DNA from: Pseudocercospora fijiensis CIRAD86
Lineage: Eukaryota > Ascomycota > Dothideomycetes > Mycosphaerellales > Mycosphaerellaceae
Length of the DNA stretch: 64,000 nucleotides
Assembly: GCF_000340215.1 (NCBI RefSeq)
Contig: NW_006921536.1
Location: forward strand, 2,071,582-2,135,581
Direction: 5' to 3'
In this document: piece after piece, positions 46,236 to 57,634 of the stretch
Layout: each line of letters begins with the position of its first letter
Numbering within the stretch: the stretch's first letter is position 1
Notes under the pieces: model-generated
Told to the model about the DNA's origin: nothing
The model's database searches: none
What the model saw: only the letters and a program-made list of their open reading frames with translations
Program-made: the position numbers and the translations under genes

Positions 46236-46610
46236 CTATTCGTCGCCCTTACGAATGCAGATACGATAGTACGCATCCTTAATGTCTAGTATAGTATAGT
46301 AGTAAGCGCTAGAAAGGCGATCGAGGGTCTTATTAATAAGCGGAAGTAGACAGCGGTCTTTAATAGTAATAGCATTAAGTCTACGGTAATCGACGTATAA
46401 CCGTAGGCTACTATCCTTCTTTAGAACAAACAGGATTAGTGCACTAGCAGGGCTGTTACTATACCGAATGCGACCGTTAGCTAGGTTTTCCTCTAGGTAC
46501 TTACGCAATATAGCGAGCTCTCGTTTACTAAGGTTATAGAGGGGACTAAAAGGAACCTCTTTGCCCTTTATAATGTTAATCTTATAATCTGTCTCCTTAA
46601 ATATAGGCAA
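46236..46610 (-). pseudogene. Reverse transcriptase remnant
   Basis: The longest surviving open frame of the element, 124 codons. It contains VPFSPLYNLSKRELAILRKY, RYSNSPASALILFVLKKDS, LRLYVDYRRLNAITIKDRC and YYTILDIKDAYYRICI. These are the fingers and palm motifs of Ty3/gypsy reverse transcriptase, with D in LDIKDAY being the first catalytic Asp. The YxDD region lies beyond the stop. Confidence 0.9.
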
Positions 46611-47049
46611 TGTCGATGCTAAGTAGTATTTGAATATATTAATATAGGTCTCTCGAATAGGCTCTAGTATGCGTTCGAGCTAATTAGGGTCTATGCCGTT
46701 AGGGGGCATAGGTTCTTCGTTATCTCTACCGAGCAGGTCGGTAGTCGGATTAGCTAGGGTTAGGTTGCTAATAAATAGGACCCTAATATCGTTAGGGCAC
46801 TCGCTAATATTAATATGTTTAATGTCCTCTTTTCTAGCGATTCTAAATCGCTACTATTAGCTACCTAGGTCTATAACTATAGCATAGTACTTAAGAACAG
46901 GGTTGCTAATAACAATATCGGATAGGAGGCTATCTATATCTACCGCGTAGGTAGTAAAGTTTAGTAGGCGTTCATTTCCGAGGTCGTCTTTTAGAACTAT
47001 AGGAATATAGTAGGCTCTATAGGTTAAGTGCCGAGCGTTATTAAACTAA

Positions 47050-47165
47050 GTAAGGGTTGGTAGGTTAGTCTTCGGCAGTTGTCGAAGGTCTAATTGCTTA
47101 GCTAGGTAATAGCTAATAAGGGCGCTAACTGAATTTCCGGGGTCTAGTATAACCTTTGCCTTATA
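47050..47165 (-). pseudogene. Aspartic protease remnant
   Basis: Minus-strand translation gives VILDPGNSVSALISYYLAKQ then LDLRQLPK. The D-S/T-G active site of retroelement proteases appears as D-P-G here. Position between the zinc knuckle and reverse transcriptase is as expected. Confidence 0.65.
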
Positions 47166-47368
47166 GTTAGTATCGGGCCTAGATATAAGACAGGTACGTA
47201 TAATAGCTAGTACAATGTCGATAGTCTTACGCCGTACGAGGCTAACAGTTAGTGCGGCGCTTACTCTTTTTTCGAAGGTTAGCCTATAGGGGTAGCGTTA
47301 GCTACTAAGAGGTGCTTTCGGTGCTTAGCGGTAGTACGGTCGATTCGGGCCTAGTCCTTAGGTTTGTC

Positions 47369-47410
47369 GCATTAGCCTAGTAGATAGCTAGTGCTGTTAC
47401 AATTAAAGCA
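47369..47410 (-). pseudogene. Gag CCHC zinc knuckle remnant
   Basis: The minus strand reads C-F-N-C-N-S-T-S-Y-L-L-G-stop-C. The spacing is exactly C-x2-C-x4-H-x4-C with His now Tyr (CAC to TAC) and Gln now TAA, both RIP-type changes. Confidence 0.75.
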
Positions 47411-48367
47411 CTTTAGTCCGGTTAGGGGATTGCTATAGCTATTGCCGCTATTGTTAGCCGAGCGATTAGTACTATAGGGATACGAGCCCCTTCTACGGCC
47501 CCTATCGCGGCCTCCTCTATATAGCCGCCGGCTACGGCTTCTTCTACGATCGTTACTGTTCCTATTGTTAGCATTGTTGTCCTAGTAGGAACCTTAGTTT
47601 CCTCCGCGGCTACGGTTGCTACGGTTGCTAGCAGGTCGGATCCTTAATTCTAGTCGTTAGTAGAGCTAGATAGCTCGTTTAGCTGTTTCTACCTCGACTA
47701 TAAATTGAATGCGTATTAGGTTAGTCTGTTTAAATACACGGCGGCGGTCTAATTCAAGGACTAATTCCTATCGCAATTTAGGGCGTATTTCGGAAATCTA
47801 GATAGAGTCGGTCTTAGCTAGCAGATCGTCCTCGAGGGTCTTTAAATAGGCCTTAAATAAGCGGGCCGATTGATTAGTCTTTTGTTTAGCTCGAAGGTAT
47901 TAGTCCTAAGCGTGTTGTTGCCTTAGTATAGGGTTTCTAAGAGTGTCTAGCATAATAGTTTTGTAGGTCTGCTACTAAATAGCGGTCTAGTCGTCGAGGG
48001 AGTCGAAATAGTTATCCTATATACGCTTTAGGTCGCTATTAATGTACTGTATAGCATATACGACCAAGGAGTAGTCGTCTAGTAGCGCTCTTAGTACATT
48101 GCGCTAGTTGATTTTACAGTTACGAATGTAGTCGTTATACTGTTTTCGACTAGAGCTATTAAATACGGTATAGTCCTTAAGCTTAGTATCCTTCTTTTAA
48201 ATAGAAGGTCCTGCTACTAGTTCCGGTCTAGTAGTAGTTGTTAGGGCTTCCTATAGGCGGCGAATCTCGAGGAGATTATCCTTTAGCTATTATTCTTAAC
48301 GTAGGGTAGTAAGCCTATTTCGGGTAGCTTCCTAAAGTCTCGCTACTAGCTAGGGGCTAAAGGCTAG

Positions 48368-48619
48368 CTAGCTATATCGTCGATTAACAATGTTGTTAAG
48401 AATATCGTTAATAGGCAATTCTGGATCGTTACCTAGGATTATAGGTTCTTCTTTAGTAGGCTTAGTAGTAGGCCCTTTAGTAGGAGGCACTTTAGTAGGT
48501 ACTTTAGTAGGCACTTTAGTAGGCACTATACTACTAGCGTTGTTATTGCTAGCGCTACTAGCGGCAGTACGGTTGTTGTTGCTTCGCGATAAGCCGGCTA
48601 TTATAATAGGGGGTAACAC
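48368..48619 (-). pseudogene. Gag N-terminal remnant with PTK repeats
   Basis: An 83-codon open frame near the 5' LTR with a Thr/Lys/Pro repeat (KVPTKVPTKVPPTKGP). Location and low complexity fit the start of Gag. It is preceded, on the minus strand, by the leader between LTR and Gag. Confidence 0.5.
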
Positions 48620-48874
48620 TAATAATGTATTATTAGCCCCTAAGATACGGATATAGCGGAATTAGTAGATATTAGTCTAGTACGATTAACTTAGTATAAT
48701 AGGCCGTATAGAAGGCCTTGCTTAATGATTGGTACGGTTATTCTAATAGAATAGTGCGTATAGATCCCGCCTCGGGCGTAATATAGTTAGATTAACGGTT
48801 TTCGTAGCTATACCGCTAAAAGCTTGAAATAAGGACTATCTAGCTACTGCCCTTAAAGGGTAGATCGAATACTA

Positions 48875-49072
48875 TATAAAAAGGGTTATATTAGTAGGTA
48901 GATAGGGTAGTAGTGAATTAGTATAGTATTCGATAGAGAGCTAAGAGGAGAGGGAGGAAGATAGGCAAGTTAGCCTAACGCTAAGCGCTAAGCCCTGCCT
49001 AAGGCATTAAGACCCTAGCTTCACTCGAGCCTAGTTATATACTAATTACGTGTAACCTCTTTAGTCCTAACA
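48875..49072 (-). repeat. LTR, 198 bp (5' LTR of the minus-strand element)
   Basis: It begins TATAAAAAGGG (TGTAAAAAGGG in the other copy) and ends CTAACA. It is the partner of 41902-42099. Because the element reads on the minus strand, this is its promoter-bearing end. Confidence 0.9.
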
Positions 49073-49077
49073 CCTTC
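49073..49077. repeat. Target-site duplication CCTTC (right copy)
   Basis: Identical to 41897-41901 and directly outside the right LTR. Confidence 0.9.
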
Positions 49078-51417
49078 TAGCCGTAGAAGAGGCTCGTTCT
49101 TATAGCGGAGGCTAACTAGCTACTAGTTATAGCGACAATAACCGTAGAAACTAGCTTCTTCGAGTGTATCTATTAGTATAGCTTTATCGCTCGCTATAAG
49201 CTACGCCTATTAACTATCTTCTAGCATTACTCGCTGTACTAATAGCAACGGTTTTACTAGTATAAATCGAGCCGCCTTCTTCTTACGTAGTAGCCTCGAA
49301 GGTATAGCGGTAGTAAAATAGGGGAAGGGGTTACTAATAGACTTAGTGTTATACTATAGATTTGCTAGTTTGAAGACCTTTAGCGGCGCTCGGTCTTTAA
49401 GGTCGTTAGGAAGATAGCGGCTAACTAACTTATATTAAACTAGCTATTGCTTACGCTTCTTAATCTAATACACCTTCTTAATCGGCCTCTACTTATAGCA
49501 ACTAGCGAGCGGTCTAGTCTTATAGATACCTATTAGAAGTAATAGAAATGGCTTAGTTAGTAACTAAATAGTACGCTTAAGAAGGGGCCGCTTCCTGTCT
49601 TCTATACGTGCCCTTCTACTTATTATCGTACCGAGCTCCTTCCGTTGTCGCTTATAATAGGACTTCTATTACTTCCGTGTCTTGTATGCCTTATTATCTA
49701 CTAACTTCTAAGCCTTCTTAATAGCAGTAAGCTCTCGATAGGCGACTCGAGTATAAACCTTATACGTATAAGCGATGCCTATCTTCTATTGCTTGCTATT
49801 ATTAGCCTTGCGTGCCTTCCTCGCCTCTATAGCAATCTCTATCTCCGAGAGGTTATATAACGCCTAAGCGCCCTAGTTAGTATAGAATAGCACTAAGCTC
49901 GTAACTCCTTCGAGAAGGCCTTATATTAGAGATAAAGGCAGTCTATGCCTCGTAAGTCGCTTATTAAGGGCATTAATCTATCGCTTTATAGTACGAATAG
50001 TAAGCGTAGGGTTAAATAGGTCTATATCGACTAGAGGCGGCAATTCTAGCAAATGCGAGAACTCGAAGAGCCGACCGGTTTCTACGCTATTATAGATACT
50101 ATTAAGATCCCTTATAAGAAGGTCTGCTTTCTCTACCGCCTTACGCTCTACGTGCTAGACTATATACGTACTGTACTCGTTACGGAGAAAGTCGAGGGCT
50201 CGCTATGCGTTAATAGGGGCAATACCGGTCTTCCTAAAGGCTAACCGAATATTACTATTCTTAAAGGTCTTCCGCCGGATGCTATCGATAGCGTCTATAA
50301 ACTAAGCGACGCCAAATTCGCCTATTCCGAGCCTTGTATATTCAATAACGGCCTTCTAGTAGTAATGCTTATAGACCTAGAATAAGACTATATCTAGCGG
50401 CTATAGGAAATAAGAGGTATATAGCGGCAGTGTAAAGATTAGAATACGGTGTCTACGAGCGAAGTCGACAAACTCGAAGAAGTCGTAGCTTCTAAAGTTG
50501 TCTATTATAAGCAGGCGATATTGTGTCTTATCTGTAGGCTTCGTAAGCCTCTCGAAGTGCTAGATCTAGTAGAAGGCCCTATCGTCGTTTAAATAACTAG
50601 ACTTAGTTACTCTAACTAGATAGTGCGCTAGCAATTTATTAAACTATGCTTCTAGTAAGACCTTACCTTATACTAGAAGCATTAGCTTAATGTATCGTCT
50701 ATAAGCGTTAACGGCTTTTACTAAAGTTATATGCTTCCGATAGGTGTTAGTTATAGCCTATAAGCGGCGCTTTAGGTCTACTACAACTACCTATTCTATG
50801 CCTCTAATTCTAATCTAGAAGCTAGTCTCGTCTATATTCTAGCAGTTGTCGAGAGTAATCTTACAGGTCTATATTAAGCTATATAGCTTCTTAAACTAAG
50901 CACCGATAAACTAAGGGTCGTATGCTTCCTTCCGTACCGCCTCGATATTCTTCCGCTTAGTCTCTTTAGCCCTATTCTTCTATATCTATCTCTTATACTA
51001 TATCTTACTTAATAGCTTAAATAAAGCCTATTTATTATCCGGGAGGCCTCTTCGTATAATTAACTCGGCGGTAGCGCGGATTAGTAATATAGGAAGGCTT
51101 AGGTCTATCTGTTCTCGAGAACGGTAGTATTCGAGAAGAGCGAAGCTTTAAGATAGATTAAGTCGAGCGTGTAAAGCGGTACGGTTACTACGGCTACTAC
51201 GGCTATTATAGCGGTAGTAGAGGCGAGAATATATGTCTTTACATCGGTTGTCGCGGCACTATGCCTTTAGGTCGACGAGTGCTTAGTAGGTACGCTTATA
51301 TACTTGTATTTTAGTTAATTCGATCGCGACTCGGGCGTCTTTGCGACGATTCTCGGTAGTAGATTTTTGCTAGGGCCGTATAACGCGTTTCTTCGACTTT
51401 CGCTTTCCTAATAGCAT
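49078..51417 (-). pseudogene. pogo-type DDE transposase remnant
   Basis: It starts MLLGKRKSKKRVIRP at 51,417. Key blocks: T-L-D-N-C-stop-NIDETSF near 50,830 (first catalytic Asp), RLLIIDNFRSYDFFEFVD near 50,500 (second Asp), and LPLYTSYFL-stop-PLDIVLF near 50,400 (third Asp; the usual form is PPHTSH-x-LQPLD). This is the DDE_1 domain of pogo/Fot1/CENP-B-like transposases. Upstream, RRGLPDNK and a helix-turn-helix-like region remain. Stops replace Trp and Gln, and His to Tyr changes (CAT/CAC to TAT/TAC) are frequent. Confidence 0.8.
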
Positions 51418-51463
51418 TGTAATAGTATTAAATAATTTATTTAATGCAGTATATGTAAATTTA

Positions 51464-51554
51464 CGGATAGGTAATAGGTTTAGAAGATAGTTTACGAATA
51501 GGTATAGACCGCTCGCTTCGCGAGCGGTATATAACTCTACTAAAGCCGCGGATA
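51464..51554 (-). repeat. Right terminal inverted repeat
   Basis: Reverse-complement partner of 41037-41127. It contains the hairpin core GCTCGCTTCGCGAGC, which is perfect here and degraded in the left copy. Confidence 0.85.
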
Positions 51555-51639
51555 GGAACTTAGGAGAGTATAGTCTAATTAAGCGAGATAGCAGGCTAGG
51601 ATATCCTAGAATAGCCCGTCACACTGCCGAAGCCTGATA

Positions 51640-52344
51640 TAGCACCATGTGGCTTCTAGAAGTTCGGTTACGAAACTCTAATCTAACTTCAGCTAGAAAA
51701 CCTTTCGTCTGAATCGTCTCACGTTTTGAAGTCTCCTTTCACATACGACGCTATAGCCGCGGAAGACTTGTGGAAGAATCACGTCAAAGATACAGCAAGA
51801 AAGTCTGCATCGAAGAGCTGCTCCGCATATCAATTCATGGTGGAAAGAAGTCTTCAAGAAACAAACAAGGATGCATAGCAAGATGTAGTCACGGCATTTA
51901 TTCAGCAATGCTGTCCGGTACCTTTAGGCATATCTTCCCTCAGGATCACCTCTTCTTCGTACGGGCCGCCGCCATTCGCTTCTTATTCTGTATGAAGGCT
52001 TGGTATACGCAAAAGAATACCGGATCGCACATTATCTCAGCTTCGTGCTGCCATCTATGTCGCGCCACAATCCTGCACTATCTTGTTCGAGGACTGTCCA
52101 GACGCCAGCGCAGAGCGGATGCCAATGCGCAAGGCGTACCATCTCAATGGAGCGCATTGACACGAGCTGGCGCTATTGGGAGATGATAAGTACGGAGCAC
52201 TTCGTGTTCTGCAACAGCTGTGTTCACCACTCCTTCTTGTCACATTCTTCCTGCTCTTCTTGAATCTTGTTTGAGAGATGTCCTAGGGTTCGAGGAACGC
52301 TCACTGGTCTTCTATTTTGCTTTCTGTCTCCAGAGAGTGCTAAC
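51640..52344. other. Intergenic region upstream of the glyoxal oxidase
   Basis: Normal composition resumes at about 51,640. Frames such as + 51,770-52,186 have no domain and overlap frames on the other strand. This is probably the promoter. Confidence 0.4.
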
Positions 52345-55300
52345 ATGGCCTCTCTCATACTACCTTTCCTAATCACTTTATCAAGCGCACTCCCTTCGGT
52401 CAACCTGATCCAACGCCAGACTCAGCTCGCGCCCGCATGGAACACATCGTTACCGACGAATTGGACGTATGTCGGATGCTACAAGTATGTTTCGCATCAT
52501 TCCAGGCCTATCCACCGCAGCTAATCCTTTGTAGTGAATCAAATCCAAGAGCCCTAGGAGGAGGAGGTTTTAACAATGCAACAACCATGACTGGTGCCCT
52601 ATGTGCAGCTTACTGTGCAAATAAAGGCTTCATCTACGCAGGCACAGAATACGCCGACGAGTGCTATTGCGGTAATAAGCTCTCGGCACCAACTTCACTT
52701 CAAAATGATACCCAGTGCAGCATGAGCTGTGCCGGGAATTCTACAGAAGCTTGTGGAGGTAAGATTCCAGCTCAAAAGCCAATGATGAGAAGTGCTGACG
52801 TGCTTTCCACAGGTCCCAACTACTTGACAGTGTACTTTGCAAACAAAGATGCGCCCAAAGGTCCTTCCATCAACCCTGGTCCCTCAAATTGGACCAGCTA
52901 TGGTTGCTGGACTGATGGCAACACCAGGACGCTCCGGAAGGTAATGCAGATGCCCGGCGGCTTCAGTAATGGCACTGTTGCTGGCTGTACATCCGTCTGC
53001 GGGGCTGGTGGCTATACACTTGCTGGTGTCGAGTATGCAGGAGAATGTTATTGCGACAGCTACCTATCTAATAGCGTCGCCAAGAAGGTCTCCGATGATG
53101 ACTGCAACATGGTGTGCAACGGCAACTCCTCGGAGTTCTGCGGTGCAGGTGTGTCTACCGTCGAATGCATTGATGCATCAAATATTGACCGCGTACAGGC
53201 AACCGATTGAATCTCTATGCTTCCGGGACCTATGTGCCTAGCACAAAAGCGCCAAACAGAGCTCCCCCCAAACCTGTGAACTGGCTGAGCTTGGGCTGTT
53301 ACAGTGATAGCGTGGCCAGCCGGTCACTGAGATACGGGCAACAAGTGCCTGGCGGAAGTCGAAATATGACAAACCAGAACTGCATCAATGTATGCCTGTC
53401 TCAAGGATATACTATCGCCGGTACCGAGTACTCCGGAGAGTGTTTCTGCGACAACGACTTTCAAGGCATCAGCGGTCCTGCAACTGATGGCCGCTGCAAC
53501 ATGAATTGCAACGGAAACGATGGTGAGATTTGTGGGGGCCCCAACGGCCTCTCTGCATATCAGTTCAATGGATGGTACGACCAGGGCTGCTACACGGATA
53601 GTGTCAACGCAAGAACACTTCGATATGGCCAGGCAGTGCCGGGAGGTCCACAGAATATGACTGTGGAGAACTGTGTCGCGAGCTGCAAAAAGGCTGGGTA
53701 CACTATTGCTGGTGTCGAGTATTCTGGAGAATGCTTTTGCGATAATACCGTGTCCAACGGTGGCGGACCGGCGCCTGATGGCTCTGCTCAGTGTAATATG
53801 CAGTGTTCTGGCAACCAGGACGAAACATGCGGTGGACCAAATCGTTTGAATGTGTACGCATTCAATAGCAAGGGACTGCCAACGGCCACGAGAACCAGCA
53901 CCACTGCTTCGGCGACCGCAACAACATCTAGCGGCGGAGATGACACTCCAACTCAAACCACTCCCACGGCGAAGCCGACCTCAGGAGTCAATGCGACTGC
54001 GATTCTGCCGTTCAAGTACCAAGGCTGCTACACAGACAACATGCAAGCTGGCCGCGCACTCATCAATCAACGACCCGACAACCAGTCGATGACGGTCGAG
54101 TCCTGCATTGCCGCATGCTCATCCCAAGGCTACGCTATTGCTGGTATGGAGTACTCGGCGCAATGCTTCTGCGACAACTACTTGCGCAACTCACCTACGC
54201 TCCGCGATGACACTGAATGCAACATGGCATGTGCTGGGAACGGCGGCCAAAAGTGTGGAGATGGCGGCAGGCTTTCGGTCTATTCGAATGGTACTTTGGC
54301 CAATTACACCTCGCCTGGATTCCTAACAGATAACCTGCCCAGGAATTGGAGCTTCGCAGGCTGCTTGGAAGACAATGTCAATAATCAGCGATCACTGCCG
54401 TACCAGATGGAGTTCCCCAAGGATAACTCCAATGTCAAGTGCATGAAGCTCTGTCAGGAGTTTGGCTATACTGCAGCAGGAACCGAGTATGGCGAGCAAT
54501 GCTTCTGCGGTGATCCTCAAAACTACATTGATGCAGGCGCCAGGATGATAGCCAACTCTTCTTGCAACATGCGATGCGCCAATGACACAGCTGGTAGCAA
54601 TGGCGGCGAACTTTGCGGTGGTGGCAACGCCATCTCGCTATACACATGGACTGCCAATCCACCAAATCAATGGACCATCGCGACCGGAAACGCTGCTGGA
54701 GCGTACGAGTTCTTGATCGGTGGCGTGACGATTCCATTGGTGACAGCTCCAGCTCGAAATGGCAAAGTCACATTCGTCGAGAAGTTTGGCACGAGCACCA
54801 ATGCCAGCAGTACTGGTGCATATGAGCTGGATCTCGCATTCATCAATGACTTCAGCAAGGCTTGGCGCGAGATGCACGTCAAGACTGATGTATTCTGCTC
54901 GGCAAGTCTGACCTTGCCAGACCGGGCGGGACGACAGATCAACATCGGTGGCTGGTCACATCCCTCCACGGAAGGCGTTCGTCTCTACTGGCCCGATGGA
55001 AGTCCTGGTGTTCCTGGAAAGAATGACTGGGAAGAGAACTTCGAAGAAATCGCGCTTCTCGCAGGGCGATGGTATCCTTCTGCGATGATTATGTCCAATG
55101 GTTCGGTACTTGTCATGGGAGGCGAAGAAGGTTCGAATGGTGCGCCAGTCCCATCACTCGAGCTCCTCCCAGCGACGGGAAACCTCCAGGAATGCGACTA
55201 TCTCCGCCGCACCGATCCAAACAATCTTTACCCTTTCCTGATCAATCTGCCATCGGGCAACATCTTCGTCGGATACTACAACGAGGCCCTGCTCCTCGAT

Positions 55301-56245
55301 CCCGTGTCTTTGCAGCCGGTCAAACAACTTCCAAACATGCCTGGGTCCGTCAACAGACCCGACTCGGGACGCACATATCCATTCGAAGGCACAGCAGTTG
55401 TGATGCCTCAACACGCTCCTTTCTCAGATCCTCTCGAAGTGCTGATCTGTGGTGGCTCCAATCCCGGTGTCGCCGTTGCGCTCGACAACTGCATTACTAT
55501 TACACCAGATGTCCCCGGCGCGAACTGGACCATCGAACGAATGCCTTCCAAGCGGGTACTCACCATGATGACCGCATTACCAGACGGCACATTCCTCATC
55601 AGTGGCGGTGCACACCAAGGCACCGCGGGTTTCGGGTTAGCAACAGACCCGAATCTGAACGCCGTGCTGTACGATCCTTCCAAGCCAGTTGGCAAGCGCA
55701 TGACTGTCATGGCGAATACCACAGTAGCACGACTCTACCACTCCGAAGCCGTCCTCCTCGACGACGGTCGGGTATTAATCTCAGGCTCTGACCCCGAAGA
55801 CAACGCCAATCCACAAGAATACCGCAACGAGGTCTTCATCCCCCCCTACTTAATGGGCAACCCATCCCGACCCGAGTTCAATACCACAGATCTAGACTGG
55901 TCGTATGGCTCATCGCATACGTTAAGCATTCTCCAGCCCGGTGCTGGAGGAAATTTCAAGGTTTCCCTCATGGGCGCCGTGGCTTCGACTCACGGGAACA
56001 GCATGGGTCAGAGAACATATTTCCTTTCTGCTTCTTGCTCTGGAAGCTCTTGCACTGTTACTGCGCCTCCTGATGGCAATACGTGTCCGCCGGGATGGTT
56101 TCAGCTTTTCTTACTTGACGGCGCAGGCGTGCCTTCTCACGCCATTTGGGTGCGTGTCGGCGGCGATCCGGGACGTTTGGGCAATTGGCCTGATGCGAAG
56201 GGTTTCTCTTTGCCTGGTATGGGCGCTGTTGAGCGGTTGTTTTAG
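52345..56245 (+). CDS. Secreted glyoxal oxidase with six WSC domains
   Basis: Four exons: 52345-52484, 52535-52758, 52813-53148, 53199-56245 (introns 50, 54 and 50 bases). 1,248 residues. A signal peptide (MASLILPFLITLSSALPSV) is followed by six WSC domains, each with the V-G/Q-G-C-Y...GxEYxxECxC...C-N-M-x-C pattern; a Thr/Ser linker lies between the fourth and fifth. From about residue 645 comes the glyoxal/galactose oxidase beta-propeller and the C-terminal copper domain. Likely active site: Cys800 (DVFCSAS) cross-linked to Tyr960 (GRTYPFEG), Tyr1080-His1081 (RLYHSEAVLLDDGR) and His1214 (VPSHAIWV). These copper-radical enzymes oxidise aldehydes or alcohols and release H2O2. WSC domains bind glycans and should anchor it to cell walls. 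Confidence 0.93.
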
Positions 56246-57634
56246 ATCGATGTCATGTCCATGAATCTCTTTTTACTCGTGCCATCGTGCTCCTGTGTTC
56301 TTTTCCTCTTTCTTTACTCATCTCTTGCAGAGTTCGTTATTACCACCAAGTCCATCTGCTGAACAATGCTGCTCGCCTTGTATCGAAGGCTGGCTGAGAG
56401 AGTGTGGTCGAGGCCCGAGCCGAAAGTCTTGGCGTTCAAAGCCTTGTCTCCGACTACGCGACGCGTTCTGTACATGTACATCTTCGTCTTGATTTTCGCC
56501 CTCTGAGACTGCATAGCAATGCATGACCAAGCGGGCCAAGAGAGACGCTCACAGTCTTCGTCTCCAACGCTATGGGTCGACAAGCAAGATGATACAAAAG
56601 AGCCGGGAGAGATGGATGGATTACGATGACGGTGGCTGTCACGACTGCAAGAGCATGACATGTATTCTACGCCAGGGATATGTCTGTGGGTTTGGACAAG
56701 CCACTGTGAACGACGATATCAAATGCAAGCAAGTGCGAAAGAGGCTTAATTGAGCAGGGTGTGCTTCAAGTGGGAAGAGTCTCTGACAATGATACACTGG
56801 CCAAGGGCAACGCTATCATATTGATACTCATAATCACAATGCTCCGCTGGAAGCTCCACTCTGGAAGATAACCAAATGGCCCTTGGTAATACCGGCTTAT
56901 GTCAAGGTCAAGTGGAAGCTCGATTCGCTCACAAATGCATCGTACGGAGAGCTGCTGAGGCTCCCACGAAGCTGAGGTCGAGGCCAATGCTCCAAGATGT
57001 GGGAAAGTTACAACGATCGTTCCAGCGTCATCAAACTGATAATCGAGTATCTCAGACAAAGGATCATGGCTTTGACTACAAATGGGCATAGACCTTCTTA
57101 CCTTAGACACCACGTGTTTCCTCCCAACACAATTGCGCAGGTTTCCAGCCGCCATCGAATTCATTGCTGCGCTACTGTATCTCAAATAGAAGTTTGCTGC
57201 AAGCCGTGGTCTATGCTGCCAACAAGAACTGCAACACTGCATCAGTAAGTCAAACTTCAACGAACCCCTGAAAACACACATGGAGATTCTATTTGCTGAT
57301 GCTTTGCATGAAAGGACATTTGTATCAATCGGCACAATCTGCAGATTCCCGAGTCTGTGCTCTTTGCTTCTTTGAGACATGCGCTTTGAGATGCACGTTT
57401 GCTCGCGCAGTCGTCTCGGCCGTCCGATTTCAGCCAAACACATGTACCAGCTTATATGTCCGCACTGAAGACGCCAGATCTGTTTTCTCCTCATCGATAC
57501 ATCGAAGCCTCTTTTGCAAACGACACCCCTCACCACCCCTTTTGTCAATTGAGTCTCCGTGAAGTCTAAGTCTACAAGAAAGAGCAGGATTTCTACAGAA
57601 GTCACAGAAAGTCTACAAGAAAGAGCTTGCAGCG
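56246..57634. other. Intergenic region upstream of the Argonaute gene
   Basis: A 279-codon minus-strand frame (56,766-57,605) overlaps the presumed Argonaute promoter. It shows no domain, signal or splice evidence. Just before 57,635 the leader contains a 15-base repeat, AGTCTACAAGAAAGA, at about 57,571 and 57,608. Confidence 0.4.

Larger units (their letters stand above)
41902..49072 (-). mobile_element. Full-length Ty3/gypsy chromovirus, RIP-inactivated
   Basis: 7,171 bases with two 198-base LTRs and a CCTTC target duplication. Remnants on the minus strand occur in the order Gag with a zinc knuckle, protease, reverse transcriptase, (RNase H), integrase, chromodomain. Reverse transcriptase before integrase defines Ty3/gypsy; the chromodomain after integrase defines a chromovirus. 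Trp and Gln codons are replaced by TAG/TAA throughout, and the longest surviving open frame is 124 codons, inside the reverse transcriptase. It inserted into a pogo-like transposon. Confidence 0.9.
41037..51554 (-). mobile_element. pogo/Tc1-like DNA transposon relic, split by a retrotransposon
   Basis: Imperfect inverted repeats of 91 bases bound the element (41037-41127 and 51464-51554). The outermost bases read TA|TCCG on the left and CGGA|TA on the right, compatible with the TA target duplication of Tc1/mariner/pogo elements. After removing the nested 7,171-base retrotransposon and one 5-base target copy, about 3.3 kb remains. The transposase begins at 51,417 on the minus strand, 46 bases inside the right repeat, as in Fot1-like elements. 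All parts are RIP-mutated. The element cannot be active. Confidence 0.8.

Noticed and set aside
50053..50244. A + strand open frame in the second repeat block
   Set aside because: It is antisense to the pogo-type transposase relic.
56766..57605. A 279-codon minus-strand frame upstream of Argonaute
   Set aside because: Composition is irregular, there is no motif or signal, and it covers the region expected to be the Argonaute promoter. It remains only a weak candidate.
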